This document shows, in pieces, positions 51,026 to 61,246 of a stretch of DNA of 64,000 bases. The stretch is from contig NZ_ALAB01000002.1 in NCBI RefSeq assembly GCF_000280055.1, forward strand, positions 1 to 64,000, read 5' to 3'. Position 1 is the first letter of the stretch; each line of letters starts with the position of its first letter. The translations under genes and the position numbers were made by a program. Origin of the DNA: Alishewanella aestuarii B11. Lineage in GTDB: Bacteria; Pseudomonadota; Gammaproteobacteria; Enterobacterales; Alteromonadaceae. The notes below the pieces were generated by a model. The model was given only the letters and a program-made list of their open reading frames with translations, ran no database searches and was not told the DNA's origin.

Positions 51026-52537
51026 GTGAAGAATACAGCTTTAAATCAGGTGCGCCGGGTATTGATAGTCGGCGGCGGTACTGCCGGTTGGATGACCGCA
51101 GCGATGCTGGCGCGCATTCTTGGCGAACAGATCCTGCTACAATTAGTTGAATCGGATTCGATCGGTACCGTCGGCGTTGGCGAGGCGACAATTCCAGCGA
51201 TTCAGCATTTTAATGCCGCTTTAGGCATTAATGAGGCCGAGTTTTTACGCGAAACTAAAGGCAGTATTAAGCTGGGTATTCAGTTTGAAAACTGGGGCCG
51301 GCAGGGTGACAGCTATATGCATGCCTTTGGTCCGGTTGGCCGCCAGCTCGGCATGGCATCCTTTCATCATTTCTGGTTAGCCGCAAAAGCCAGAGGAGAT
51401 CAGAGTAGTTTTTGGGATTATTCACTTAACTATCAGGCAGCAAAAGCCGGAAAGTTTAACCCGCAGTCACAGTTGCCTGGTTCGCCGCTACCTGGGTTGC
51501 AATATGCTTATCATTTCGATGCCGGGCTTTATGCGGCCTTTTTACGCCGCTACAGTGAGCAACGTGGCGTAACAAGGGTTGAGGGTTTAATTGCTCACGT
51601 TGAGCAACAACCGTCTGGCGACATTGCTACAGTGGTGCTGACAGACGGTCGGGTATTAGCGGCAGATTTGTTTATCGATTGCTCTGGCTTAAGAGCCTTG
51701 CTGATTGAGCAAACACTGGCTGCCGGTTATGACAATTGGCAGCATTGGTTGCCCTGTGACAGTGCGCTCGCGGTGCCTTCAGAAGCGCGTTACCCGATAG
51801 TGCCCTTTACCCGCTCTATTGCGCATGGCGGTGGCTGGCAATGGCGGATCCCATTGCAGCATCGTACTGGTAATGGTTTGGTATATAGCAGTCGTTTTCT
51901 CGATGATGAGCAAGCAAAGCAGACACTACTGACTAATCTTGACGCTCCTGCACTGGCTGAACCACGCAAAATCAGTTTTGTTACCGGGCGGCGCAAGCAG
52001 CAATGGCGGCATAACTGTGTTGCCGTTGGCTTATCCAGTGGTTTTTTGGAGCCGTTGGAATCAACCAGCATTCATCTGATTCAAAGTGCGGTGGTGCGAT
52101 TGGTACAGTGTTTTCCGGCAACCCGGGATATGGTGGCGTTGAGCGCAGAGTTTAATCGCCAGTCACAGCTGGAGTTTGAAGCGATCCGCGATTTTATTAT
52201 CTTGCATTACCATTTAAATCAGCGAACAGACCATCCACTATGGCAGTATTGTAGAGAGATGGATTTACCCGATACACTGGCACAGCGGTTGGATCTCTTC
52301 CGGCAAAGTGGGCAGGTGTTCAGACAGCAGGATGAACTATTTACAGAGGTTGCATGGCAACAAGTTATGTTAGGACAAAATACTTATCCAATCAGCCACC
52401 ATCCGCTGGCAGAAGGTCTGACAGCAACGCAACTAAGCGGATACCTTAGTGATTTGCAGCAAGTCGTTAGCAAAACGGTAATGGCGTTGCCTACGCACCA
52501 AGCTTATTTACAAAACCTGGTAGGTAATTTGAGTTAG
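51026..52537 (+). CDS. Tryptophan-halogenase-family flavoprotein, substrate unknown
   Basis: A 503-residue FAD-dependent halogenase homologue starting at GTG with GGAGG upstream. Visible features are the FAD motif VGGGTAGW (residues 15-22), the catalytic-lysine equivalent K82 in GSIKLGIQFENW, the halogenase motif WQWRIP (271-276) and a conserved glutamate in LEPLES (E345). The main catalytic features of PrnA/RebH-type enzymes are thus kept. Members next to carbohydrate TonB receptors are common in this group but their substrate is not known. The gene follows the receptor after a terminator and is convergent with the pseudo-HD-GYP gene, overlapping it by 4 bp. Confidence 0.9.
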   Translation: MKNTALNQVRRVLIVGGGTAGWMTAAMLARILGEQILLQLVESDSIGTVGVGEATIPAIQHFNAALGINEAEFLRETKGSIKLGIQFENWGRQGDSYMHAFGPVGRQLGMASFHHFWLAAKARGDQSSFWDYSLNYQAAKAGKFNPQSQLPGSPLPGLQYAYHFDAGLYAAFLRRYSEQRGVTRVEGLIAHVEQQPSGDIATVVLTDGRVLAADLFIDCSGLRALLIEQTLAAGYDNWQHWLPCDSALAVPSEARYPIVPFTRSIAHGGGWQWRIPLQHRTGNGLVYSSRFLDDEQAKQTLLTNLDAPALAEPRKISFVTGRRKQQWRHNCVAVGLSSGFLEPLESTSIHLIQSAVVRLVQCFPATRDMVALSAEFNRQSQLEFEAIRDFIILHYHLNQRTDHPLWQYCREMDLPDTLAQRLDLFRQSGQVFRQQDELFTEVAWQQVMLGQNTYPISHHPLAEGLTATQLSGYLSDLQQVVSKTVMALPTHQAYLQNLVGNLS

Positions 52538-54009
52538 TTCAGACGTAAATGGGCGTTATTCCACAGGTTCTGGTTAGCGCCCAGGCTAAAGAAGTTATCC
52601 GGCTCCCAGCACTGCGGCAGCAGATGGCGCAGATACTGCGCCTCGGCGTCTTTGTACAATAGTTGCAGTAATTCCTTCAGCTTTTGTTCGGGTACGTTGC
52701 TTTTCAGTCGGTCACGTGCCGGTTTAAAGTACAGGTTATATTCCGGGCTCAGGCTCATGTTAAAGGTGGTATTTTTCAGCTCCTGGCTGCGGCTGACAAT
52801 TCGGCATAACGGCCGGTCCGGTTTTTCCGGATAGAAGCTATTGACGATAGCAAATTCATAGCGTGGCTGTGGTTTGCCATCGTCATTCAGCGGGATAAAC
52901 ACCAGCCCGAAGCCTTGTGGGAAGATCCCAACCAGCCGGAATAAGCGGTCGACAATCAAACCACTGTATTCACCCCGCTGCACTGCATCGCGCATCAACA
53001 GTGCAGCTTTGGGCAGAGTATCGTATTTATAGCGGCCACGGCCTGGCAAAACTATAGCTGAGTAGGCTTGGCTGACTTTAAATAAACTGCCAAGCGCACT
53101 GTCCGGGCGGGTACTGATAAAGAGCTGCAATTTATGCAGTAGTTGCTGATGTCGCTGCTGGTGTTGCTCCCGCTCTTCTCTTTTGCTGCCACGATAAGGC
53201 AGATCGCCTAGTCCCTGCGCCAATAAGGTGGTACTGCCAAGGCGGCACAGTGTCAGAAACTGAGCTCGCTCTTCACTATTCAATACCCGATCGGCCGACT
53301 GCTGTCCATTATCCGTTAACAGGTTTTGCGCCTGGCTATCCAGCTTACCAAAGTGCTCAAGCAAGCACGCCATCACCAGTGGCAACTGCAGTTGCTGCCG
53401 GTACGGGCATTGGTCAGGGGCGTCAGGGGTACGAAGCTGGTACCATTCCTGCCACTGCGGCTCGGTAAAAAACTTCTCGGCCAGCAGATGGTCGAGCAAG
53501 CGCAGCAGCAACACTGCCCGGTAGAAGGGTTTATACGCAAACTCCAGCAGCAAGGGCTTGTTTTTCTTGCCGTTTGCGGTGATAAACAGGCTACCCAGCA
53601 GGCGGGCACTCAGGTTTAGTGTTTCCGGACCGGTCTGGCCTTCGCTCTGTTGCAGCAGGTTTTCTGCGGCCGCCATCAGGGCACTCCAGCACTGCAGACG
53701 TTGCTTTTCGTATTCAAACTGCAAATCAGTATAGCGTTTGCGACACTGCTGAATAATCTCTGTCGCCTCTTTTTGCTGCACCGCCTGCTGCCAGCGCTGC
53801 TCGGCACCGGATAATTCCAGCTGCTGCACCTGATTGTGCGTAAAAAAACGTTTTACCAAACTATAAAAACAGCCATGGCCTGGGTTATATAACAGGGTAA
53901 GGGACTGCTCGAGGTTACGCAAAAAAACACTTTTGCTTGCTGCCGCCAGGTTCAAAACCGGATCCGCTTTGTCGATCGTAATTGCCGCTAAAAATAACAC
54001 TGACCGCAC
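52534..54009 (-). CDS. Degenerate HD-GYP-like protein, probably not a phosphodiesterase
   Basis: A 491-residue protein of no family that I can name for certain. The first 130 residues are helical. From about residue 205 the order of elements follows an HD-GYP domain: ACLLEHFGKLD (215-224) aligns with the usual xLLHDIGK, LNSEERAQFLTL (243-254) with the LTxEE helix, DSALGSLFKVSQAYSAIV (303-320) with the ADxYDA region, and KAALLMRDAVQRGEYSGLIVDRLFRLVGIFPQGFGLVFI (334-372) with the closing P-x-G segment. The metal-binding HD pair is replaced by E218-H219, and the GYP loop is absent, so enzymatic activity is unlikely. It may bind or sense a ligand. Alignment is by eye. The start (GTG at 54009) is uncertain. 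Confidence 0.55.
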   Translation of the reverse strand: MRSVLFLAAITIDKADPVLNLAAASKSVFLRNLEQSLTLLYNPGHGCFYSLVKRFFTHNQVQQLELSGAEQRWQQAVQQKEATEIIQQCRKRYTDLQFEYEKQRLQCWSALMAAAENLLQQSEGQTGPETLNLSARLLGSLFITANGKKNKPLLLEFAYKPFYRAVLLLRLLDHLLAEKFFTEPQWQEWYQLRTPDAPDQCPYRQQLQLPLVMACLLEHFGKLDSQAQNLLTDNGQQSADRVLNSEERAQFLTLCRLGSTTLLAQGLGDLPYRGSKREEREQHQQRHQQLLHKLQLFISTRPDSALGSLFKVSQAYSAIVLPGRGRYKYDTLPKAALLMRDAVQRGEYSGLIVDRLFRLVGIFPQGFGLVFIPLNDDGKPQPRYEFAIVNSFYPEKPDRPLCRIVSRSQELKNTTFNMSLSPEYNLYFKPARDRLKSNVPEQKLKELLQLLYKDAEAQYLRHLLPQCWEPDNFFSLGANQNLWNNAHLRLN

Positions 54010-54082
54010 ACCGTTGAAAGAGTTGAGCGCAGTAATTGTTTGCAGGGACCTGAATTCGGGTTGAACGGACTAAAAATAGCAG

Positions 54083-54096
54083 TGAATACGTATTCA
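54083..54096. promoter_or_regulatory. Palindromic operator upstream of the second TonB receptor
   Basis: TGAATACGTATTCA is an exact copy of the core of the site at 48112-48129, placed 114 bp before the second receptor start. The 54010-54209 gap otherwise holds no gene. Confidence 0.75.
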
Positions 54097-54209
54097 TATT
54101 GCTAAACCTGTTAAACCGGTCAATAACTAAACAGATAAAAATTAACAGTATCAGCCATCTCTCCATTATGGCTGACTGATAAAAAACAACAAAGACGGGG
54201 AAATAAGGT

Positions 54210-57062
54210 ATGGCAAGGTACAGGCTTAGCCTGCTGTCAGCAGCGATGATGACAGCGGGTGTCAGCTCGTTTGTGCTGGCGCAGGAAACAGCGCCGCAAC
54301 CAGCGGAGCAGACAACAGAAGAACAGGTTGAAGTAATACAGGTGCGTGGTTTTGCACAAAGTTTATTTCGTTCGCTCGACAGTAAACGCTTTGGTGATGT
54401 GGTATCTGAAACCATTTCTGCCGACGATCTCGGGGCCTTACCCGACGTCTCGATCGCTGACGCCTTAACCCGTCTGCCTGGTATTTCTGCAGTGCGAACC
54501 GGCGGCCAGGCGGCTGAAATCAACATTCGCGGTATGTCCGGCGGCTTTGTGTTCTCCACGCTGAATGGACGAGAACAGGTCTCTACCAGTGGTAAGCGTA
54601 ATATTGAATTTGATCAGTACCCGTCTGAATTAATCTCCTCTGCTGCGGTGTATAAATCGCCGAAAGCTTCACTGATTGAAGGGGGTGTTGCTGGTACCGT
54701 TGAGCTACAAACGGCGCGAGTACTGAGTAACGATAAAACCCATACTTTTACTGCCAACTTGCGTGGCATGCAAAATGACCGTGCCAACGAGGTTCCGGAT
54801 GGTGAAGAGTTTGGTCATCGTTTTAGCCTGTCCTATCAGGGCAAGTTTCTGGACGATACCCTGGGCTTGGCACTGGGCTATGCGCGCTTGTATCAACCCA
54901 GCGTGGCGACACAGTTCATTGGCTTAGCTTACAACGTGAGCCGGGATTTGAATCAGGATGACACGCCGGAATATATCAGCGAAGGCTTTGAGATCCAGCA
55001 TCTGGGCGGTGAGGAGACCCGTAACGGTTATCTGGGCTCATTACAGTGGCAACCCAATGAGGCCTTTAGTCTGACCGGCGATGTGTTTATTTCGCAGTTT
55101 GACCGCGAAGCCTTTGCTCGCGGTTTTCGGGTCAAATTTGAAGGCGCAACGGCAAATATTAGCAATCCAATTTATAATGGTTCGTCTTTAATTGGCGGTA
55201 ACATCAGTCGCACTCGTAATGGTTTTACCCGGGTAGAAGTGGTGAATGATGACAACCGCGACGCTGATGAAGTCCATAGCTATGGCATCAAGGCTGACTG
55301 GGATATTAACGATGGGGTTAATCTGGTGTTTGACCTGTCGCACTCCAGAGCCAGCAGCGATTTCCGTAATGGCTTACTCTGGTCGTTAGTGGCGCAGGAT
55401 GCTACCGTGGCCAATCCGGTGCTGGACCCGAATGTCTCTATTAACTATCAACTCAATGGCCTGAATTTACCGGCGATCGGTTTAAGTCAGGCAGATGCCT
55501 TTAGTGATATTAACCGCTTGATGGTGAGTAAGTACGGTATTTATCCATTTGTAAATACCGATGAAGTGAATGCTGCCCGGTTGGATTTGAGCTTTGATCT
55601 GGAACTGCCGGTTATCCGCTCTGTGGAATTTGGTGTGCGCTACTCGGCCCGTCGTTACTTAAATGATCGTTCGGTATTTGAATATGGTAGTGATGGTACG
55701 TTCTTAACCGGCCAGCCACCATTACGCCTAACTGCGGATATGGTAAAGCAAGTTGATTTTAAAGGTAAGTTTGCTAACTACCCAAGCTATCTGGCTATTG
55801 ATCTGGATAAAGCTCTGGCAGCCTGGTTTCCGCAAGGTATTCCACAGCCGGTGCAAACCTGGGGAGCGGGTAACCCCGATGTGATTAACCGTGATCCCAA
55901 CTCTACTGTCAACACAGCCTGGTCATTACTAGAAAGTGGGAGGGTTTATGAGGATGTACTTGCCAGTTATCTGATGGCAAATCTGGATACCGAACTTTTT
56001 GGCTTACCGTTAACCGGCAATATCGGGGTTAGGCGGGTTACTACGGATCAAAGTGCTACCAACCTTTCAGATGTCGACGGCGACCCTTTGCGTGGTGCAC
56101 AGAATATCGCCGATGAAGTCGGGTTAATCAATACCCGTTATGCCGCAGGTATCGTAGGTGAAAAGTACACCAAGCATCTACCCAGCTTAAACCTGAATCT
56201 GGCGCTGACCGATGAGTGGCAATTACGTTTTGCCAGTGCCAAAGTGATCTCCCGCCCACCGATTAACCGTTTGGCGTCGGTCACATCCTTTAATATCAGT
56301 GATACCGGTGAAATTACCGGTAACAGTTCCAACAGTCCTTTCCTGCGGCCGTTTGAAGCGAATCAATATGATCTGTCACTGGAATATTATTTTGGTACTG
56401 GTGCCTTAGCGGCAGCGCTTTTCTACAAGGATATCCAATCTTTTATTCAGGATGATGTATTACCGGAATTTGATTTTAAAGCGGCCGGTTTCCCGGTACC
56501 GGATTTTATTATCCCGGATCCGGAATCGGGTGTACCGGTGGCAACCCGCAATGGCTCGCTATTTACCGCAGTAAACAACAGTAATGGCGGTTATATCCGT
56601 GGTGCTGAAATTGCGTGGACTCAGGTATTTAAAGCCCTGCCAGGCGCCTTATCTGGCCTGGGCGCGCAACTGAGTTACTCCTACACCGAGAGTGAAGTAT
56701 CACTGATCAATAGCCTGGGTGGCGAACCGATTGAAACGACCTTTGAGGGGCTGTCGAAAAATGTCGTTAATGCCACGCTGTTTTGGGAATACGAAGGTAT
56801 CGATACCCGGATTAACGCCCGTTATCGCTCACCCTTTGTCTCATCACAAGTCGGGATTAACGAGCAGATCACCAACTTTGATAGCGAAATGGTGGTGGAC
56901 TTTCAGTTTGGCTACCAGTTTAACGACAATCTGAAGATGCTGTTCCAGGTGAATAACCTGACGGATGAGCCAACCAAGAGCTATTTTGGCCAGCAAGCGA
57001 TGACCGGTACCTTGCAATTCTTCGGTCGTCAGTACTTCCTGGGCGCAGTGTACTCATTTTAA
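54210..57062 (+). CDS. TonB-dependent receptor, probably for alpha-glucan oligosaccharides
   Basis: A 950-residue outer-membrane receptor with signal peptide MARYRLSLLSAAMMTAGVSSFVLAQ, the TonB-box-like EVIQVRGFAQSL, a plug with DLGALPDVSIADALTRLPGISAVR in segments, and a barrel ending GAVYSF. It is a paralogue of the first receptor with the same plug motifs, but clearly diverged. The pullulanase gene starts 54 bp downstream, so surface capture and debranching are probably made together. An identical operator core to that of the first receptor lies upstream. Confidence 0.93.
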   Translation: MARYRLSLLSAAMMTAGVSSFVLAQETAPQPAEQTTEEQVEVIQVRGFAQSLFRSLDSKRFGDVVSETISADDLGALPDVSIADALTRLPGISAVRTGGQAAEINIRGMSGGFVFSTLNGREQVSTSGKRNIEFDQYPSELISSAAVYKSPKASLIEGGVAGTVELQTARVLSNDKTHTFTANLRGMQNDRANEVPDGEEFGHRFSLSYQGKFLDDTLGLALGYARLYQPSVATQFIGLAYNVSRDLNQDDTPEYISEGFEIQHLGGEETRNGYLGSLQWQPNEAFSLTGDVFISQFDREAFARGFRVKFEGATANISNPIYNGSSLIGGNISRTRNGFTRVEVVNDDNRDADEVHSYGIKADWDINDGVNLVFDLSHSRASSDFRNGLLWSLVAQDATVANPVLDPNVSINYQLNGLNLPAIGLSQADAFSDINRLMVSKYGIYPFVNTDEVNAARLDLSFDLELPVIRSVEFGVRYSARRYLNDRSVFEYGSDGTFLTGQPPLRLTADMVKQVDFKGKFANYPSYLAIDLDKALAAWFPQGIPQPVQTWGAGNPDVINRDPNSTVNTAWSLLESGRVYEDVLASYLMANLDTELFGLPLTGNIGVRRVTTDQSATNLSDVDGDPLRGAQNIADEVGLINTRYAAGIVGEKYTKHLPSLNLNLALTDEWQLRFASAKVISRPPINRLASVTSFNISDTGEITGNSSNSPFLRPFEANQYDLSLEYYFGTGALAAALFYKDIQSFIQDDVLPEFDFKAAGFPVPDFIIPDPESGVPVATRNGSLFTAVNNSNGGYIRGAEIAWTQVFKALPGALSGLGAQLSYSYTESEVSLINSLGGEPIETTFEGLSKNVVNATLFWEYEGIDTRINARYRSPFVSSQVGINEQITNFDSEMVVDFQFGYQFNDNLKMLFQVNNLTDEPTKSYFGQQAMTGTLQFFGRQYFLGAVYSF

Positions 57063-57116
57063 TGCCGCGGGCATTCGTGCCCGTTGCTGGTAACACAGAA
57101 TTGGAGTAAGTAAACC

Positions 57117-60100
57117 ATGTTTAATCTGTTCAAAATGCTAAAACTGAGCAGTCTTGCGCTGTGCGCTTTACTGCTATACGGTTGTGGTGGTGGCGGAGAC
57201 TCCACCAGTCCCGGCAGCGCTTTGCTGACCTGTACCCTGCCACAGATCCCAAACCCAACCAATACTGCCTGTATTGATCCACCGCCGTTCTCCTGTCCAA
57301 AAGGTCAGTTCCCGAACGAGACCAATGATGGTTGCCGGGTCGGTAAAGATCCTAACGCACCAGCCCCGGTAGTAACAGCCGGGCCGGATCAGGCGGTATT
57401 GTTCTACAAACGGCCACAAGATGGTGCCTATGAAGGTTTCCGGTTACATACCTGGAATAACGAGACCTGTGATGCTTACCAGCCGTCTTCCATTGCTCCG
57501 TCCTGGGATAATGGCTTGCAGTATAACGGTATTGATCCAAACTATGGCGCCTACTGGATCCTGAATTTGAAGCCAGGCTATGCCGGTACCGAAGGGGCTT
57601 GCGGTAACTTTGTTATCCATATCGGTACCGACGATGCGGGTAAAGACCCCGGTCCGGATATGCAGATGCCACTGTCACAGGATGATCCCGATTTTGCCCG
57701 CATGAATTGGGTATTTTCAGGTAATGCCAACGTTTATGAGTTTCCGATTGTTTCACTGGGTGTCAGTATCCAGGGCGCCGCTGCCCATTGGTTAACAGCC
57801 AATACCTTTGTCTGGAATACGCCGGCAGCCGATACCGCGCCAGTGGTGAAGTTGTTCTACTCTACCGATGCCAGTTTAACCGTGAATAATAGCGATGAAA
57901 TCGAAGGTGGCAGCAGTATTGAATTGACACCGGTATCAGCTGATGACAGTTTGCGAGCCTTAGTGCCGCATTTGGCTAATGCAGCGGTGTTCAGTGCTAA
58001 TTTTACCACCGAACAAGCAAAAGCGATGGCGAAAAATCAGCTGGCACTGGCTGCCTATAATAGCGATAACGAGCTGATTAGCGCCAGCTATGTGCAAGTG
58101 GCTAAGGTGCTGGATGATCTCTATGCCTCTGGCGATAACAGCGCCTTAGATGCGCAGTTGGGTTTGCGCTACAACGGCAATGACCTTAGTGTTGCTGTCT
58201 GGGCTCCGACCGCGCGTTCGGTTAAATTAAAAGTGTACAATGCCAGCAAAGCGCTGACTGCCACGCACAATATGACTTCAGATACTGCGACCGGTGTTTG
58301 GCGTTACAGCGGTACCCGCAGTGCCCTGGATCGCCAGTTTTATCGTTTTGAAGTTGAAGTCTACCACCCGTTAACGCGCAAGGTGGAGATCATAGAAGCT
58401 ACCGATCCCTATTCTGTTAACGTCTCTACCAATGGTCGTTACAGTCAGTTTGTTGATTTAAATGACGATGACACCAAGCCTGAGGGCTGGGATAGCCGTG
58501 AAGTACCGGTAGTAGCCAACCCGACCGATATCGTGATCTATGAAGGCCATGTGCGTGATTTCAGTATTCGCGATCAGAGCACGCCGGCAGCCCACCGCGG
58601 TAAATATCTGGCCTTTGCCGAGACGGATTCTGCACCCGTGCAGCATCTGCGTAAGTTGGCGGAAAACGGCTTAACCCATTTCCACGTGTTGCCGCTGAAT
58701 GATCAGGCGAATATCAATGAAGATGCTAATCGCCGGGTCAATCTGACGGATACCATTGGTCGGTTATGTCAGTTAAATGCGCAGGCGCCGGTATGCGGGG
58801 TAGAAAATGCCAATGCCACTATTGAGTCTGTGTTGCAAAGTTATTTGCCATACGAATCTAAAGCCCAGGAATTAGTGCAGTCAATGCGTGCCATTGACGG
58901 CTTTAACTGGGGTTATGACCCGCATCATTTTATTGCCGTCGAAGGCAGCTACGCCTCTAACCCGGAAGGCATCGCGCGGATTAAAGAAGTGCGGACGATG
59001 AACAAGGCACTGAACGACTTAGGGCTGCGGGTGGCGCTGGATGTGGTATACAACCATACCAGCAGCTCAGGCCTGTTTGATAATTCAGTGTTTGATAAAA
59101 TTGTCCCTGGCTACTATCACCGCTACAGCGAGACCACCGGTAATATCGAGCGTTCGACCTGCTGCGAAAATACCGCCACGGAACACAAAATGTTCGACAA
59201 GTTTATCAAAGACTCGCTGGTGATCTTATCGCGCGACTTTGGTTTTAACGACTTCCGCTTCGATATTATGGGCCACCATCCAAAAGAAGGTATTTTGGCA
59301 GCTCGCGAAGCGGTACGTGCCATTGACCCGGATGTTTACTTCTACGGTGAAGGCTGGAACTTTGGTGAGGTTGCCGATAACCGCCTATTTACCCAAGCCA
59401 AGCAGCAGGATATGGCAGGTACTGAAGTAGGCACCTTTAACGACCGGATCCGTGAAGGCGTGCGCAGTGCGGCCTTGTTTAGCGGAGTAAATAACGATGG
59501 TAACCTGGCACAACAGGATTTTGTGCGCATTAGCTTAGCCGGTACCTTAAAAGACTTCGTGTTTAAAAACTACCGCGATATTACCGGCCCGGCCAGCAGC
59601 GCCAACTGGAATAGTCAGGCGGCAGGTTATGCAGAAAGCCCGGCGGATATTATCAACTATGTATCGAAACACGATAACGAAACCTTGTGGGATAATCTGC
59701 AGGCTAAGTTACCGGAGTCAATGACACTGACCGAACGGGTACGGGCGCAAAATGTGGCTATTGCCATCCCGTTAATGAGTCAGGGTATTCCGTTCCTGCA
59801 ACTGGGTGGCGATTTCCTGCGCTCCAAGTCGATGGATCGCGACAGCTATGATTCCGGCGACTGGTTTAACTTTGTCGACTTCACCTATCAGACTAACAAC
59901 TGGGCTGTAGGTTTACCGCTGGCGGAGAAAAATCAGGCTAACTGGGAGAATATCGCCCGCTTATTCCTGAACCGGGAGACCAAGCCGGCCAGCTCAGATA
60001 TCCGCTTTGCGGCGGCCGTATTTGCAGAGTTCTTAAGCATCCGCAGTGGTAGCCCGTTGTTCCGCTTACGCACAGCAGATGAAATTACTGCCCGCTTAGG

Positions 60101-61106
60101 CTTCCATAATATTGGCCGTAATCAGCAGCAGGGCTTAATCGTAATGAGCCTGGATGACGGCATTGGTGTGCCGGATCTGGACCCGCTGTATGATGCGCTG
60201 GTGGTTGTTATTAACGGTACAGCGGGTGAATTATCCCACACTGTACCCACAGCTGCCGGTTTTGAGTTACATCCAACCCAGCAGGCGTCTGTGGATCAGC
60301 GGGTACATAGTGCCAGTTTCACTCAGCAAGCCGATGCCGGTACCTTTACCGTGCCGGCAAATACTATTGCCGTCTTTGTTAAGCCACAAATGGGTGCGCA
60401 GGGCGCCGGTTTAGCCGCAGATGCGACATTGGGCGCGCCGGATATTCCGCCTTATGCCGCAACCGATGTCTTTGTACGTGGTGGTTTTAATGGTTGGGGT
60501 GAAGCCGATGCCTTTAATTATGATGGTGCCGGCATCTATACCGCCACTATCAACATTGATCAGGGCAGCTACGAGTTTAAAGTCGCCTCAAGTGATTGGT
60601 CGACTGTAAATATGGGTGCAGGTGCCGCCGGTAATCAGGTTGTAGTCGGTACACCGTTAGTGATTCAAGCCAGTAACGATAACTTACGGATTGATATCGC
60701 TAAGAGCTCAACCTACGTCTTTACGTTAAATGCCAATGATGCTGCTGCACCAACCTTAACCGTATCTGAGTATGTGCCTTATGGCCCAACCACCATTTTC
60801 CTGCGTGGTGGTATGAACGGTTGGGGTGAGGCAAATGCATTCAACTATATTGGTGGCAATAAGTACAGCGTAGATATCAACATCACTGCCAGAGACTACG
60901 AGTTTAAAGTTGCCTCCAGTGATTGGGCTACGGTGAACCTCGGTGCTGGTGCAGCGGGCAATACCCTTACACTGGGTGTACCTAAGGTTATCGAACCAAG
61001 TAACGATAACCTGCGGATGGACTTTGCGGAAACCGCGACCTACAACTTCCTGTTAGATGCGACCTTTACTGCAGAGCCGGAGCTAACGGTGACGAAGAAG
61101 GAATAA
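57117..61106 (+). CDS. Pullulanase-type alpha-1,6-glucosidase lipoprotein with two C-terminal repeat modules
   Basis: A 1329-residue debranching enzyme for branched alpha-glucans. The lipobox LLLYGC (C23) is followed by a Gly run. A CBM41-like domain is seen near residues 85-210, a CBM48-like domain around 345-460 ([21 protein letters not shown]), and a GH13 core with [21 protein letters not shown] (nucleophile Asp near 715), FYGEGWNFG (acid Glu near 744) and [13 protein letters not shown] (near 852). Two ~100-residue repeats (about 1117-1215 and 1221-1322) share RGG-NGWGEA-AFNY and [10 protein letters not shown]. They may be starch-binding or beta-sandwich modules. It follows the second receptor by 54 bp. 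Confidence 0.93.
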   Translation: MFNLFKMLKLSSLALCALLLYGCGGGGDSTSPGSALLTCTLPQIPNPTNTACIDPPPFSCPKGQFPNETNDGCRVGKDPNAPAPVVTAGPDQAVLFYKRPQDGAYEGFRLHTWNNETCDAYQPSSIAPSWDNGLQYNGIDPNYGAYWILNLKPGYAGTEGACGNFVIHIGTDDAGKDPGPDMQMPLSQDDPDFARMNWVFSGNANVYEFPIVSLGVSIQGAAAHWLTANTFVWNTPAADTAPVVKLFYSTDASLTVNNSDEIEGGSSIELTPVSADDSLRALVPHLANAAVFSANFTTEQAKAMAKNQLALAAYNSDNELISASYVQVAKVLDDLYASGDNSALDAQLGLRYNGNDLSVAVWAPTARSVKLKVYNASKALTATHNMTSDTATGVWRYSGTRSALDRQFYRFEVEVYHPLTRKVEIIEATDPYSVNVSTNGRYSQFVDLNDDDTKPEGWDSREVPVVANPTDIVIYEGHVRDFSIRDQSTPAAHRGKYLAFAETDSAPVQHLRKLAENGLTHFHVLPLNDQANINEDANRRVNLTDTIGRLCQLNAQAPVCGVENANATIESVLQSYLPYESKAQELVQSMRAIDGFNWGYDPHHFIAVEGSYASNPEGIARIKEVRTMNKALNDLGLRVALDVVYNHTSSSGLFDNSVFDKIVPGYYHRYSETTGNIERSTCCENTATEHKMFDKFIKDSLVILSRDFGFNDFRFDIMGHHPKEGILAAREAVRAIDPDVYFYGEGWNFGEVADNRLFTQAKQQDMAGTEVGTFNDRIREGVRSAALFSGVNNDGNLAQQDFVRISLAGTLKDFVFKNYRDITGPASSANWNSQAAGYAESPADIINYVSKHDNETLWDNLQAKLPESMTLTERVRAQNVAIAIPLMSQGIPFLQLGGDFLRSKSMDRDSYDSGDWFNFVDFTYQTNNWAVGLPLAEKNQANWENIARLFLNRETKPASSDIRFAAAVFAEFLSIRSGSPLFRLRTADEITARLGFHNIGRNQQQGLIVMSLDDGIGVPDLDPLYDALVVVINGTAGELSHTVPTAAGFELHPTQQASVDQRVHSASFTQQADAGTFTVPANTIAVFVKPQMGAQGAGLAADATLGAPDIPPYAATDVFVRGGFNGWGEADAFNYDGAGIYTATINIDQGSYEFKVASSDWSTVNMGAGAAGNQVVVGTPLVIQASNDNLRIDIAKSSTYVFTLNANDAAAPTLTVSEYVPYGPTTIFLRGGMNGWGEANAFNYIGGNKYSVDINITARDYEFKVASSDWATVNLGAGAAGNTLTLGVPKVIEPSNDNLRMDFAETATYNFLLDATFTAEPELTVTKKE
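60466..61085 (+). repeat. Tandem repeat encoding two C-terminal modules of the pullulanase
   Basis: Copies at about 60466-60760 and 60778-61085 encode near-identical cores: [14 protein letters not shown] against [28 protein letters not shown] against [14 protein letters not shown], and SNDNLRIDI against SNDNLRMDF. This suggests internal duplication after the GH13 domain was complete. Confidence 0.85.
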
Positions 61107-61116
61107 ACAATACCAA

Positions 61117-61141
61117 GTATCAGAGCCTCTGGCTCTGATAC
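61117..61141 (+). terminator. Perfect hairpin after the pullulanase gene
   Basis: GTATCAGAGCC (61117-61127) and GGCTCTGATAC (61131-61141) are exact complements around TCT. No T-run follows, so it may protect the message 3' end rather than terminate. Confidence 0.55.
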
Positions 61142-61186
61142 GGTACCTTGACCGTCGGGAATGAGCGCGCGAATGCGATAACATCT

Positions 61187-61215
61187 AAAAGCTGCAGCTG
61201 GTCTGCAGCTTTTTT
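61187..61215. terminator. Bidirectional terminator between pullulanase and SGNH-type genes
   Basis: AAAAGCTGCAG (61187-61197) and CTGCAGCTTTT (61203-61213) pair around CTGGT with TTTTTT through 61215. It separates two convergent genes. Confidence 0.82.
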
Positions 61216-61246
61216 ATTGCTGATAGCTGCCAACGAATAAGAGGCA

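Noticed and set aside
53915-54559. Minus-strand frame over the start of the second TonB receptor
   Set aside because: It overlaps the signal peptide and plug of the receptor and the operator palindrome; composition is Ser/Arg-rich as expected of a shadow frame.
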